NCBI GenBank assembly: GCA_036345935.2
Contig: JADWOT020000592.1
Span: 47,535-111,534, forward strand
Source: Taenia hydatigena
Taxonomy: Eukaryota > Platyhelminthes > Cestoda > Cyclophyllidea > Taeniidae
DNA: 64,000 bases
Direction: 5' to 3'
Below, piece after piece: positions 1-13,161 of the stretch. The notes beneath the pieces were generated by a model. That model did not search any database and was not told where the DNA came from. It saw only the letters and a list, made by a program, of their open reading frames with translations. The position numbers were made by a program, and so were the translations under genes. Within the stretch, counting starts at the first letter, position 1. Each line of letters starts with the position of its first letter.

Positions 1-3000
1 TTGGTTAGCCCTTTCACCAGATCATCACTTCCAGCTTTGCTGCTTCAGTGGTGCCCATTTCACAGCCTAATCCAGACTCTACCTCACAGATTTAAGTCTT
101 TCCTGCAGCCATCCTCAAGCTCGTATAGTGAGGAGAAGACGAAGCGATTGTTTTATGAAAGAGTGGTCCCAAAGATGCAAGGAATCTTTCAAAAAAGAAA
201 GCATAAAGAAGAACGTAAAGAAGATGTGGTGCTACTAAGGTCGTCAAAGAAGATAAGGGCGAAGTTCGTCACAGATAACGGGTACCGCCACCTCATTTTC
301 ATTTAATGTATTCTTTCTGACTACGATGGAGGCATATTAGCATTTCAAATGTATCTGATTTCTCCTTGCCGCAATGCCGCTCTCTGCTTACACGCAAACC
401 TCTTTCGCCCCACTTCTCCCTCCCTCCGCCTTTTGTCTTATTCATCATTCGAAAGCACAGAGTGTAGATTGTGAAGACGAAAGAAAAAGGCATCGCTGCT
501 AATTTACCCTCATCTCTTAGTTCATGTTGTGGCAATTAACTTTTCTGCATCTAAGAACAAAGCAGGCATCCCTAAAAACATTCAACTCTTCATAACTAGA
601 CCACGTGCCAGCTGATGAGAAAACATTAATCTCACGTCTGCGTCACAGTTCAGACGGACGGCTATCACTAATAAAATGACCACTTAAAAGTGCTTACAAG
701 TCCGCGAACACAAGAGAAAAAGACGATTTCTAAAATCCATTGTCATACTGATATTGGGAAAAAGAGCAATACGGCGAATTTTTAGAAAGATTCAGTGACC
801 TTAGATTCTAGAACTGGGGACAGCATAGAGTAGACACTACAGCCTATTCTTCGTACCTTGAAGATTTCTAAGCTCTTTCACCCTGTGTATGTTAATTACT
901 GCCAATACGCACAGGTGATTGTTTAAATGCGTCAAGAATGAGACTAGTCATATGTTATTACTAACTCACTAATTTATGCACTTATGACCATTGGTTAATA
1001 TTTAAGCTTATCGATGGCCCGTTAAGAGCAAACGTTTCTAGCTTTGCAGATTATACAAGTCTTCAGGCAGCCAAGTGATCTTTTCTTCTAAAAAGTCAAC
1101 ATAGTGAAGGCTGCTGAAAAATGGCAGGGTCTTTCGAAACGCTCTGCCAAGCTACTATCACATTCGTTCTCAGGCAGAGGCGACTCATATACAAGCACTA
1201 TACATAATCAGGGAACGAATTAAATTGGGCTTTTCTCCACGATCAAAGTAAGCAAAGTTGTCATTACAATGTGCAGCATTTAAATTTCCAAAGCCTCATA
1301 TTCTTTACAGGAGGCCTTCAAAGGTGATGAAGAAACAGTTTTTAGGAGGTGACATCTTCGGTTCACAATTGCCATGTTATCAACGCCCGGCGCCTACTAA
1401 CTTCAAATTAGTGCACTTACATACGCTGGAGAAATTGTTACCCAAGGGCGAAAAGAATCGGAGATTAACGCTTGGTTGACAGCGCATTGTGCAAGGTAGG
1501 TGACAGCTGGCGAGTCAAATCTGGGCCTGCGCTAACATAACTTGACATGAAATCGCCACTGTTCAACTTGGAAAAAGACGATATCGTGTGCAAGTTTGGC
1601 AAAACAAGTGGTTTATTCGTCTCAAGAACAAACCTATCACACACTGCGTCAACGATATTTTTCAACAAATTTTATTTATAATGCAACACAATCACCTTAA
1701 AATTAACGCCTATTTATTGGTGGATGTGACGAAATCATATTAGGAGCAGATCTACGAATAAGAAAGCAGCATCTCCTGATTAGCTCGGCTCACCCACCCG
1801 ACGAGTTAGACATGTTGAACTGTCTCGCAACAAATGCAAGAGATGGTGCGCAACTTGCTTATCGGCCAAATTGTGGTAAGATTAAGTGTAGTAAAACATT
1901 TGAACGAGATGCCCATATTGTCACAACAACTAACAGCTCAACCTGGTACAATCCTAAGTATATATTAAAATTATTTCATAAATAGAAGTCACTCTATAAA
2001 ATGTAAAGTTGCACGAATATTGACAAAGTATAAGGTACGTGCATTTTCCGTCATTAATGCCTAGCAGATTGACTTTAATTTTAACTTAGGTTTTGAGTCT
2101 CGTACATGAAGGAAATCATTTTGCTAAAGTAAAAGCGCACTTGTCAAATTCTATTATTCGATATGCACACATATTTGTTGTGGTTGATGGCATTTTTGTT
2201 TTCTGGCAATCCTAGTTACGTGCTCGATGCTGGGCAAGAAATCGCCAGCCTAATCGGTGGGCATGCCAATCCAGGATGTTCTTTTCCTTGTTGTGTCGAA
2301 AAGATGCTGTTGGCTTTAGTGAAACCTGCGAACTCATCGTCGCATGCCTGCACCGGTGAAAGGATCGAAGTATTCAACTAAAGTGCACCACTTTGCACTA
2401 AATCTTATTGCATTACCTCATTCCACCACCACAATCGCAAGAGCTGTCAAGTTGCTCTACATTTTTGCTGAACTTTGTTGGGCATTTTTAAGAGGAGAAC
2501 CATAGTAACATCCACACAACCGGCAGCAATTGAGAAAATAATCAACTCAGTTTATGGAAATATAAACAAATACCCAAGTAATAACAACAACGCTTTCTTT
2601 AACTCCGAAACAAAATATTACAAGTCACTGCATCAAAGCTGGCCTTTATTCCGCCTCTACATGCTGCAGTAAAATGTGCGGGCTATGACTGTAACGAATG
2701 AATTTGACTGCTCAGTGTACGTCCTTGAGTGGTTGAATTAGCAGAAATTTGAGCATTAACTTATCTCTTTGCTTAGTTTATTCACTGTCATGACCGCCGA
2801 TGTCATAGCCAGCGGGTCATGGCTGATATGAAGGATAAATGCTCTTCGCGTATAACTTCTACATAGCTGTGACCTTATTCAACATCCAAATGTTGTTTGC
2901 TAAGGGCAGCAAAACGAAGCGACTGCACAGTAAATACATACATATCCATGGCAGCATTTTAGGCAAATTAAGTCGAACACTTATGCCGCTAGAATTCATG

Positions 3001-3399
3001 CCACGAAATCTACTCCTTTCTTTTTCAAATAACAGCAATAGTCGCATCATTGGCTAAAACCCTAAGTGATACTAGTATTTGAGGTAAATTTACCCACTTT
3101 ACCAGCTTTCTCTATATGCCTTCAACTTTTGACCCGAATTCTCACTTTATTTCTCCTTTGGGAAGTTAGGAAGCTATTTGTCAGGAAAAACTCTTTTAAA
3201 CAGCTAGCATTTAAAAAACTTTCTCCAACACTCTTTAGCCGATAATCTATCTTATTATTGTCACTTATTTAAAAACGTCTTACCACTTTGTAAAACGTGA
3301 CTAGTAAATGGGGTGGCAATGATTTTTCGAAGCAAACCATTTAAGATTTTTGCTTTACTAAATTTGTGCTAGTTGTTTTTTCTCAAAACCATACAGTTT
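1..3399. other. No supported gene
   Basis: A Lys-rich open frame at 1-306 could be the 3' end of an upstream exon: a plausible acceptor (TTTAAGTCTTTCCTGCAG) precedes 113. It has no recognised domain. Otherwise only short chance frames. Confidence 0.4.
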
Positions 3400-3990
3400 T
3401 GAAAGCGGACACAACGTCTGAAATGCGGGTTTTGTGTCCTTGACTAGTCGCGACTACCCGTATGTGGCGTCAGCTGGACGGGTATGATGCGATGCTGGGG
3501 TGATAATCCCGCTCGCCGGGAAAACACTGTTCATGTGGGCCCAGACTGCCACGCTGTCTGGAAATGCTAATCTGCAGGTGGCTAGAGGCGGTTTATAGCA
3601 TTAAATCGTGAAAGTCTATTACCCTGTTACGCTGTTTTTGATGCATGCGCAAAGATACTTTGTTCCTGAGATAGACAAGTCTGCTCTTGCTGAAGCAGAG
3701 CATTTCCCACAACTTTGGCAAGTGCAAAGCTTGCCTGCTTAAACGGTGAAACCCTGGAGGTATAAAGACTTGGGGCGATAATTTGCTTCGCATAATGTTG
3801 CGTCGTAGTTCAATTACGGCGAGCGATTCCTTCAAAATTAATTGCCGCGGAGAGTTGCCAACAAAAGTGCCACATTTCACCTCCACTTCCACTCGTGAGA
3901 TTGCTCCTTCGTTGTCAAAATCTTTGTCCGCTAAAAGTGGCAATGCAATTTTAAGACTGGCATTAAGATTGCGTAATAGCAGCAAGGTCG
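3400..3990 (-). repeat. Dispersed repeat copy with degenerate zinc-finger-like frame
   Basis: Roughly 3460-3760 is similar, with many substitutions and small gaps, to 6050-6365 on the same strand. Shared blocks include GATGCGATG..GGGT.ATAAT and TTTTGATGCAT. On the minus strand one frame reads CQSCGKCSASARADLSI, resembling the C-x2-C-G-K start of a C2H2 finger, and another reads PGERDYHPSI, resembling an inter-finger linker. No intact finger array exists. A 130-codon open frame (3985-3593) crosses the block in a different frame and is not recognisable. Confidence 0.35.
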
Positions 3991-6039
3991 TGCGCTAACG
4001 GGCCTCCGAGTGTCCTGTGTGAAACAAAAGCGCACACTATTTGCCATTAATAGTGGACTAGGATAAGACACTGCGCAGCGTCAAGGCATGAAAAAATATA
4101 AACGTTGGTCACTTATCGAGTTGCATACAGTGGGTTAACTATAATTTTGTCGATTAACACATTATTTTTTCTCCTATCGTAGCCAGAAATTTCTCTTTAT
4201 TATCTCAGCATGATCTTCACCTTCATAGCGCTGTTTTTCCTTTTGACATTCCTAGTTATCATTACCAGGCAACTAGGTCACCAACCAGGAGAGGATTAGA
4301 TATCATTTGTATCATACATTGACCCTTTTTCACTCCTTCTAGACAGTGAATATTTAAGTAGCTCCAACAAAAACATTGGAAATGATTGACTACCTCAGTA
4401 CTCGCAGTGAAGTATTTTTAGTTTTCCTGTGTCCTACTGGATGTCAGAAATGCGAATTGGCCATTACCGTAAAGCGTTTTCAATTCCAATTTTACAAAAT
4501 AAAGGCAGGACAAGGGAGAAAAAATAAATTTTGGCAAAAAAAGTATTGTACTCTAAATGAATAGATAAAAAAGTATTCGGTTCTAAGTTTGCGAAAGAAT
4601 AGTCTTCCTTCCTTAGCGTCAGCTCGTAAAAATCGCAACTCCGACATTGCTCAGTGCATCCTATCAGTTCCTATAGCTGTATTTTTTCAGGCTGCATTTA
4701 TTCTTGCATTGACAGTTTCTGCAAGACCACCTTATTTTTACTAGGTTTTGATAAACACTTACCAAACGGGTAGTGCTGGCAAGATAAAATCAAAAATAAT
4801 AACAAAAGCCTCTTTCATTGGTCGCAAGCCTACTTAAAAATAAAGATTTGATTCTTTATGTGCAAAAGGTAGATTTAGGCAACTCGTTGGCGTCCACTAA
4901 AACACAGACAAAAGAATTCAGTGATCCACTGAATCGTTGATCAATAGGCATTCCATATTTCGAGGTCCTTCAAGCATCTAATGTGGTCTTTTGCGATGTA
5001 ATGGGATGTGATGCTTGTCTTTCACACTAATTAAGCGGCGCTTGATTATAACTTTGCGTAGTAAGATCTACTCATCCTTAGTGTCTATGCGGAAAAAGTA
5101 TAAGCTTTGTTCAACAAAAACTTTTCCTTACCAGGATATCAGTTGCAATGAGAATGCATGGAGCTAGCACAAAACTGACTCTAAGTATGCATATTTTGCT
5201 AATGTAGTGGCGTTTAATCGTATTCAAATGTCCACTTGTCGGCACGGAAGAAGAGATCAAGGTGCTTTAGCAAACGATAATTGCGAACTGCGCTACATAG
5301 ATTAAAATTACCTGCAGAGATGACGTGAGCGCAAGTTTTTGCATCTTCTTTTAAATAAAATGATTTGCAAAACATTCTGAGCAACGAAGGCATATTTTTG
5401 AATTCTCTATTCTCCAGATTGCGATATAGTCCAACAAAGCACAAGTATTAAAGAGCTTGCGTTGGATGTCAAAACAGCGGTGCAACTCACAAATATGTGT
5501 CCTGACGGTATGACGGTGGCCCACACTGTGATTCCAAACTATTTTCAAGTATGAAAAAAAGCGCCCTTTTTGCCTTCAATGGATGTAAGTGCATGAGGCA
5601 AGAATAATAATTAGGTCTTATGATTTCCCTCACGTTTTGATGCAAAAAGAGCAAGCTGGAAGTTTGTTACACGCTGAGCAAAATGGACAATGTCCTTCAT
5701 CTTTGCTGAAGCACGTCAAGCACATGCGATAAGAAATTATTTGTTAAGAGGACTATAAATGCTTCCGATTTTTTAAGAAGTCCTAGGTTAATGTACTGGA
5801 ATCTGAAATCTACCACTTCATGGCCCACACGGGATAAGCACTTCATGATTTTGTACAAAATGACCATCAAATTTAGACGCAGTAAGTTACCTGTAAAAGC
5901 CCGTCAAGGCTTTTGTTTGAGTGAAGTTGCGCATTATACTTGCCAACTGCTATGTACCTGTTTTTCATGCTCAGAACGACAATGCGTTAAGAACGGACGC
6001 ATCAGGCAGAAGGCAGGCTTTGAATCCTCGATCAATTGT

Positions 6040-6370
6040 TACTACCCCCTATGATGCTGATCAGTCAGTTCTGATGCGATGTTAGGGTAATAATTCTAGC
6101 ATAGAATGACACTATTCTCCCACTTCTAAACGGCCACACCATTAGAAGGATGAAAGTCGTCTGGAATCACTAGTCTGTTGACGGTCAAATGAGAGTTTAA
6201 GCTTAAAATCGCTTAAGCAGACTTTCTTGATTGACTTTTTTGATGCATACTAGGCGTTTAGAGCGTGCTTGGGTAAATACTGCGCTCTCTTGATGGATGA
6301 GGTCCTTGCGATGACTTCGGCAATGTGAAGCCTAACCGTTCAAGCAGCGAACGTGATGCTTTCATTACTT
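6040..6370 (-). repeat. Second copy of the 3.4 kb repeat
   Basis: Diverged partner of 3460-3760 in the same orientation. The match continues through the block corresponding to the zinc-finger-like frame (ACTTCGGCAA.GTGAAGCCTA against ACTTTGGCAAGTGCAAAGCTTG). Reading frames here are interrupted on both strands. The element type is unknown. Confidence 0.35.
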
Positions 6371-9300
6371 CAAAAGGCTCCTAGAGGAGAAAGACAAGAG
6401 GACAATTTGACTTGGTCGTGGAAGAGCAAGGTATCCCTCTGGACATCGAGATATCTACTCTTAACTGATACTGCTTCGTTACCACACAGCATCTGTGTGC
6501 CAATAAAAATGTCTAAAAATATCTAACAGTCTCTTAACACGGTTGTTAAAAGAAAAAGGAATTAAAGAAAGATTTGCCGATAGCAACAGCTTTAGGAAAT
6601 ATGAAACCTTTCATTTCTTTATTCACCTCAAATAATGACCCACCATAATCATGTTATGAGGAGAACTATATGCTGATAAATTTACCACTTTGTCATCGTG
6701 ATAGACTTGCCTACTTATGTTCTCATTTGTTATGGCAGTTCTCTACTATTTATGGCTGGTATTGGAGCTTGGATAACAGCAGCGATGTCGTGCAAATGAG
6801 TAGCTATTTGTAGCCAAAGTGGAACACAATTACATACTATTCCGGAGACGACCATTGATTGCGCCCCGCTGTTGAGTTATTCGATATTTCAACTCTTACA
6901 AGCACGGATATGAGTTGTTGGTACAAAGACTAAATATCGCTGGATAGTGATTTGAATTGTAACCTCACGTTGATAGGTCGATCGATTTGATCAGTGAGGA
7001 AAAGCCAACTTTTAAAATGGCTTTCACATCGTAACCCATGAACAGCGCGTGGTTCATTCCACGATTTAGGCTAAGTGATTAATAGTAAAATTCTGCACAA
7101 AAGCTTGGCGTTATAGCCTGGAATGCGACAGTATGCATGGGATAATCCTACTAACAAGGCCGATATCTTATGCTGATAACTATGAGAAAAACTTCCTTTG
7201 GATGCAAAACAAAAACTTACTGATTACTTGTAAAGGCTTAAATAATTTGATTAATTCTTAAACGACCATGATAGGCGATTGAAAAGTATGGTTTTTAAAA
7301 GCAGTTGCATCGCGTGGCACCAAAAGTCAACTGAAGCTCTCTTAGTTTTAAAGAAGGCCAAATGGATTCAAAGTGCTTCTTAAGCGTGGTACTCCTTATC
7401 AGCACGCAAAATAAAGTAATAGCGCACCAGCAGCATAGTGAACAGCCCCTTCCTCTTCTCCATTTTCGTCTTTGCCTTTTGTTGTTAAGAATGCCGCCCC
7501 ATCCCGTACATCTTTGCACTAACTTACTAAGTGCTTATAAAGTTACTTTCGCTTGCCAGTCAAGCATAACAGCAGTTCTACTAATCGCTAATTAGAGCAT
7601 TGCGAAGAATATCCTTGGATTGACGGAAGCTGAAAATATTGCAAAGCGTGTCTATCGTCCTGAGTTCTAAGTACCTTTGAGGTAGGCGCACTGATAAGCA
7701 TAAAGAAAAAAGGCAAAATAATTGCTGTTAAGTTTCATTTTCTTTGCAAAAATGGTGAGATAAGTTTGGTTACAGAAAAGAGTCCAGCAAACATTTCCCT
7801 GCGGCACACGCGCCGAAGTGCATTTACATATGTACAAAACCAAACACATTTCTTAACGAGGTAGACTCAATGAGTGGGCCCGGCAACCGCGTGGCCGCTG
7901 GCAGAGTTAGCAGTTCCGTCGCTAGTCGGAAATGTGAACATTCCCAAATTGATTGCTGACATCAGTAACACTGCATTCGTATTGGCCTTTGTGCTAGCGT
8001 TACACTTTTAGTCGAATTATTTCGAACCTTTATACTTGCTTACAAATCGAATGGCGAGCTACTCTTGTTAGGCGATGACAATGCAAAGAAACTCCATTTT
8101 TAACACTTATCGCTATGTGTTTGGGCCCCTTACGTGAGCGCAGCTGTTGACATGAAGTTACAGTAAGGACGGCTGGGACATGGTAGGAAGGAGAGGCGAA
8201 AGCAGCTTACTTCTAGTAAAGATTACATTTAAAATCATTCTTTTGGAAGGCACTGAGTAACAATTGAGGGTTCGAACCGGGTTTGGATGCGCCTAGGTTG
8301 TGTTGTAAAACTGCGGGTTAAAGTAAACGCGGGAACTATTGAGTCATGGTTGTTGAATTAATAACATTTACCTTCTCATGACCCAATTAGAAGGTCGAAT
8401 AACTTCATATTAAATCATGTTTGTGTTTAACTCAAGATGACGAGAAAACTTGATACAAATGAGCCATTCAGCACACATGAAGGAGAAATGAAATTTAACA
8501 AGGAAATCTACGAACACACGCCAATCGTCTTTGGTGTTAACATCTTCCTTTATGGAAATGTACTGCTTTATGTGCTCAATACTGATCAAGGCAACCGTTG
8601 CTACACGCATATTTGATATTGAAACATGAGAATGGAACCTAGCATTCCAACTATGCCACTAATACTTAAAAAAAGCCTGTTTTGAATTATTAGTTAGTCG
8701 AAAACGGGTTTCATTGTTGTCGTTTAATCGCTTACGCCATGCCTCACTGTTCTTAAAAACGTTGGGAAAATGGCGCCACCTATAAGGCCCTTGACAGGTA
8801 ATCACCATACGCTGCCAGAAGTGAAATAATATATTCCCGTCTGATTGCTGCATATGACATGATTCTTGGATTCTAAAGTTTATATAAGGCTTATAATGAC
8901 AATTGATGCACCAACTATTCGATTATTAGCAGATCTTTTACATTTGCGTGCCGCTAGAAAGCCATTTATTCTCAGACATTTCCGTTTCATGGTTAAGTTC
9001 ATGTATAGGTGTGCTGATAAAGTGAGCAAAATAGGCACCATTGAGCTCAAAGATATCACGTGGATATGATAACTAATGTTGCCATCATCAAACAGTCCTA
9101 TTATAGAGGCTAACTAATGACGCTACCTTTGTAACATTTATCATAATTGTGCCACATCGCTTGAGACTCGAAGTAAACCGACTTTCAGTGCACAACCCTA
9201 ATTGAATTGCTGATGTGACTCGATTGTGATTTTCGTGGCCATGATTAAAATTACGACCTAGTCATTGCAGTGTATGGCTGCTTGTTCAATCGGGGAAGAA

Positions 9301-12300
9301 TAATAAAGGTGTACAGAAGAGCAGCCAAAGCAGCAACACTAGGTTATTTTACTTAGCAGTCCAGTCTCTAAAGAAGTAAGTTAGGTTATGATTCTGAAAT
9401 TAGTCCCAATTTGGTCGAGTCAGTAGGTCTAGGATCATTAAACAGACTTAAAGGGCAAAAGCAATGAGGATAGAAATCCCAGAATATGTAATTTTTGCAT
9501 TACTTGTTAAATGCGCGACTTGCAAACTCTGTGTTGCGAGCTTTCTGGTTAGTTAGCGCAAAACGTGCTATGCAGTGGTTTGAATGTGAATTTCTTGGGC
9601 TCTGCTCCGCTAGAAACTTGAACTTGAAACAATGCAGGCTGAGCTGAACTCAGGGATAAAACTTTGAAAGCTAAGTCCAGCCCATCAATTGATTACTAAA
9701 GTTGCAAATATCTAATCGAACAGCCAGGAGGCCTTGCATCCCACAGGGGTTTTAAGCTACATTAGCATTGGCCCTTTGCATCTTACTAAACTTATACCTG
9801 AGGCAAAATGTCGTAGAAGGAAAGGCTATGTGATCCTTTTCGGTCTGTTGTTCATAGTTACGCATTAATGAGTTAATAAGCGCTTTCCTCTGCGCGCATG
9901 TGACACAACTACTGGTAGGTATAGGGTTATAATTTCATCAGAATAATGATACCTGTTTAGTCGTGGCAGCAGAGTTAAGTTTCACTTAGCTGAGGTTCTT
10001 AGCGCTTACGTAGCCGGGAGATGACAGCATGATATAGCAGAGGAATGTATGACTTTTCATTTGCAACTGCTTGGTTCAATTTCTGCTTGGAATGTAAGGG
10101 AATTCAACTTATGAGAAATGTGAAAACCGGTGGGTAAGCTAGGATGTTGAGTGTACACTACATCGTGCAATAAATAAACTAATGAATGCTTACTCTTGAA
10201 TCCAAATTTGCCGTAGCATTTTTCTTACTATCTGGAATGACTTTATCCTTAGTCGCCTTTTAAAACCTAGGCATTCAGAGACCCGATTGGAGAATCTTTT
10301 GCTGTTCGTCATCCCTCTGAATCTTAAACACACTAAATTTTAGAACACTCATATGCTCAAAACATTCAATATGCATATTTGACATCCAAAGGGCGCATAA
10401 ACTTCGAATCCTATGGTGTAAGTAGTATATCCTAATATAATTGCGAAATGCTTTCAAAATGACTAAAGTGCAAACGCAAAGTAAAAGGCATCTGACATTT
10501 GCGCAGAACTGAGGATCGTGGTAACGGTAGCACAATCTTCTTTTAATGGGTTACGTAGGACGCTCTTTTACCACCAATGCTTTCCTGTATTTCTTACGAG
10601 CCCTAGCAGAACGATCTCCACTTTGGTAGTCTTGTGTGCTTATAGACTTTCTGTCTGAAATCTTTTAATGCTTTCTTGGTAGAAGCAGCTGTGAACCTAC
10701 CTTGCACAAGTCAAGAACATTTCAAAGTTTTTTGGCTGGATGTCATCGTTGAATACTGCAGAAGGAAGGCATCTGTTCTAAAGGATTGAAAATGAATATC
10801 TAAAACTACATTTTGTCAAATACCTTAGGCTCAAGATTCGTGATATAAACAGATAGTTCACTAAAAAGAGGGGGTTCTAGCGTAGCTAATAAACCAGTTT
10901 TTTATTTACTGATGCAAGAACCCAATGCCTTGCACAATCATGCCGATTTCGTACGTTTGTAAGATGATGTCGACCCATTCATCACAGCTTGACTTGCAGA
11001 GAGCATGATGATAAAGGATCTCAATCAAATCTGTTGCATATATCGCTGCTCCCCTTCTGAATTAATTTTTATTCCATTACACTCAAACTCCGCCTAAAGT
11101 TGACTGTTAAGTAAAAACCAAAGCGAATGAGCGGCTAATTAAGAACATGATAATGATGCTTTAAATTGAATGCGAACTAAACATTGAAAGTAGTGCATTT
11201 AAGAATGCAGGACCCTAGTGTCCCCATAAGATTAAATGCCACCTTGACAATAATTTTATCAATTTGTGTCATATTTTCCCCACTAGTGCACTCTTAATCG
11301 TTTTTATATGCCCACCTACTTCCTTAAAAATGACCTCAGTGCCCAAACTTTGGGCGGGAATGAGTCACAGTGAAAAGATAACTTTACCACCGTCATCAAA
11401 TACACTGCTTTTGCCACCTTTAGCAATGAACCTGCACAAACTTAGCCACAAAGGCAAATGTGCCTCTTCCACCATTTATTAGAGTCTGCATTTCCTGTCA
11501 CCACTGCTTCGCATTTGGTAGCCCCATAAATGTGGCACACTGAATCCCTGTGGTCAGCTCGGTGGTGAATGGAGAATGTGTGTGCTCCTTTAGACACCCT
11601 GGTTACGTGGATCACGAATGCTATTTTAGCCACTGCTGAATCTGCTCGCTACGTCAAAGCTTCCGCAACTTTGATTCGCTGTTATTTGCTGCTGCACTTG
11701 TTTTGCAATAGTTATGGCATTGACAGCTCTGCAGCTTGAAAGTGCCTATTCCCTGCTTCAAGCCTTTTGAAGTGCGTTACAATATAAGGATGACAATGTG
11801 CAGCGTGAAAGGTAAAATGTGCGCACACGCGTGCTACCTGCTTTTTAAATAACTGCCCCCGTTCCATTGGCTCCTGTGTATAGAACGGAGCCTAGGTTGA
11901 AGCATAAGGAAGTCGTCTGTGAAATCTGCATAATCTGTCTTATGCTGGGGAATAAAGCCATCATAGGCTCTTAAGATGAGTTTCAAATTAGCTCATACTC
12001 ATACGGCATTTGTAATATGGCAAAATTGTTTTTGCTTAACTTTACTTCAAGTGCAAGCATTTTTTGTCTATTTATAAGGCCAATACTTCCTTATCATGTC
12101 ACACAATATTTGGGTACATATGAGCAGCACGTCACATAGGGCAAGCAAATGGAAGTTATTATCAGCGAATACGGCATAAGTGGGAGTCATCACCTCTGGC
12201 ATACCTAGGGACTCTGCTCTTCGCAGCAGATTTGGGCTCGAGAACAGTCACACGCAAGAAGGGATACCGATTGCTTGTCACCGATATGAAAACTGCATGG

Positions 12301-12791
12301 CCTTAAGGGATGTATACCAGATATTGTGAAGGAAAACTAACGAGGACAGAAAGATGGCAATCGAGACTGTGGCAAACCTACTTATTGAATTCGTAGTCTT
12401 CTTGGTTGCTTATTCTCTGTTTATCTTACATGTGCAGCTAGTATAATTTGAACATTAAATCACCTAGAGATGTCATTAAATTCAACATCCAAATCAACCA
12501 AAAATTACGTTGCCACACAATCAAAGGTGCGCAGTTCGTAATTATTATTTATTGAAATAAAAAGCCACATGGCGATCGAATGAGAAGGATAAATTTACAT
12601 TGAAATTCCGTGCATTGAAACGGGATTAACCCCGTCCATCGGAACAATTAACGTAGTGGGTAACCAAAACCATGTTTATCATTTAAACTGCTCAATGCTT
12701 TTAGCACGACAATGTCACGCAAGGTCTAAATTTTTCAACAAATGATCCAATCGAATTCTGGCATCGAAAGAGGCGTTGACACTGAGTACTT
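6371..12791. other. Intergenic sequence upstream of the cyclase gene
   Basis: No frame with domain resemblance on either strand, no RNA gene. A B-box-like GGTTCGAACC at about 8269 lacks the stems of a tRNA. Confidence 0.5.
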
Positions 12792-12799
12792 TATAAAAG
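12792..12799 (+). promoter_or_regulatory. TATA box of the guanylate cyclase gene
   Basis: TATAAAAG, a canonical TATA box, ends 48 bases before the chosen ATG at 12847. At the usual 25-30 base spacing, transcription would start near 12822-12830 and leave a 5' leader of only about 20 bases. That the motif serves this gene is an inference from position; an upstream non-coding exon or spliced-leader acceptor cannot be excluded. Confidence 0.45.
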
Positions 12800-12846
12800 G
12801 CACCATACATCACACTTCCTTTATTTTTAAGGGAAAGCATTCAAAA

Positions 12847-13161
12847 ATGATGGTCTCGGCTGCTATTTTACTAATCTTTACTGCCTCTAACGCCTACGGT
12901 TTGGGAAACGAAGAGCTATCAAATGCACAACGTCAACTCACTATCTACACTCTCACCTCTGACCTCGTCTGTTCACCTGAAATGATGCGCTACGACTTCA
13001 CCCACAGTGTTGCTGCAGCTGTGCGCTTCGCAAACTCACTGACGCCAGTAAATAATGCGGTGTTCTTTCTCACTGCTTCAAAGCATTGTTGGGTGCCTAA
13101 CTGTCCGATGCAAGAGGCCTCGAGAGCAGGCATATTATACAAGATTCTGCAAAATTTACAG
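12847..13161 (+). CDS. Guanylate cyclase exon 1: signal peptide and start of ectodomain
   Basis: The exon begins with Met-Met followed by a hydrophobic run ([16 protein letters not shown]), a convincing signal peptide with likely cleavage after residue 18 or 19. A YDF...AAAVRFAN stretch follows, which resembles the opening of ANF-receptor (periplasmic-binding-like) ligand domains. Four cysteines are visible. The donor is ACAG/GTTGAT in phase 0. Translation stays open past the donor to 13293, but that extension has no family resemblance. Confidence 0.85.

Noticed and set aside
5640..5735. Zinc-finger-like reading (CYTLSKMDN...LLKHVKH)
   Set aside because: It needs a frameshift, lacks the second cysteine and has wrong histidine spacing.
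8240..8295. tRNA-like B box GGTTCGAACC
   Set aside because: The flanking bases do not form a T stem or acceptor stem, and no A box is at the right distance.
12742..12846. In-frame upstream ATG extending the cyclase by 35 residues
   Set aside because: It would bury the signal peptide, and the TATA box lies between this ATG and the chosen one.
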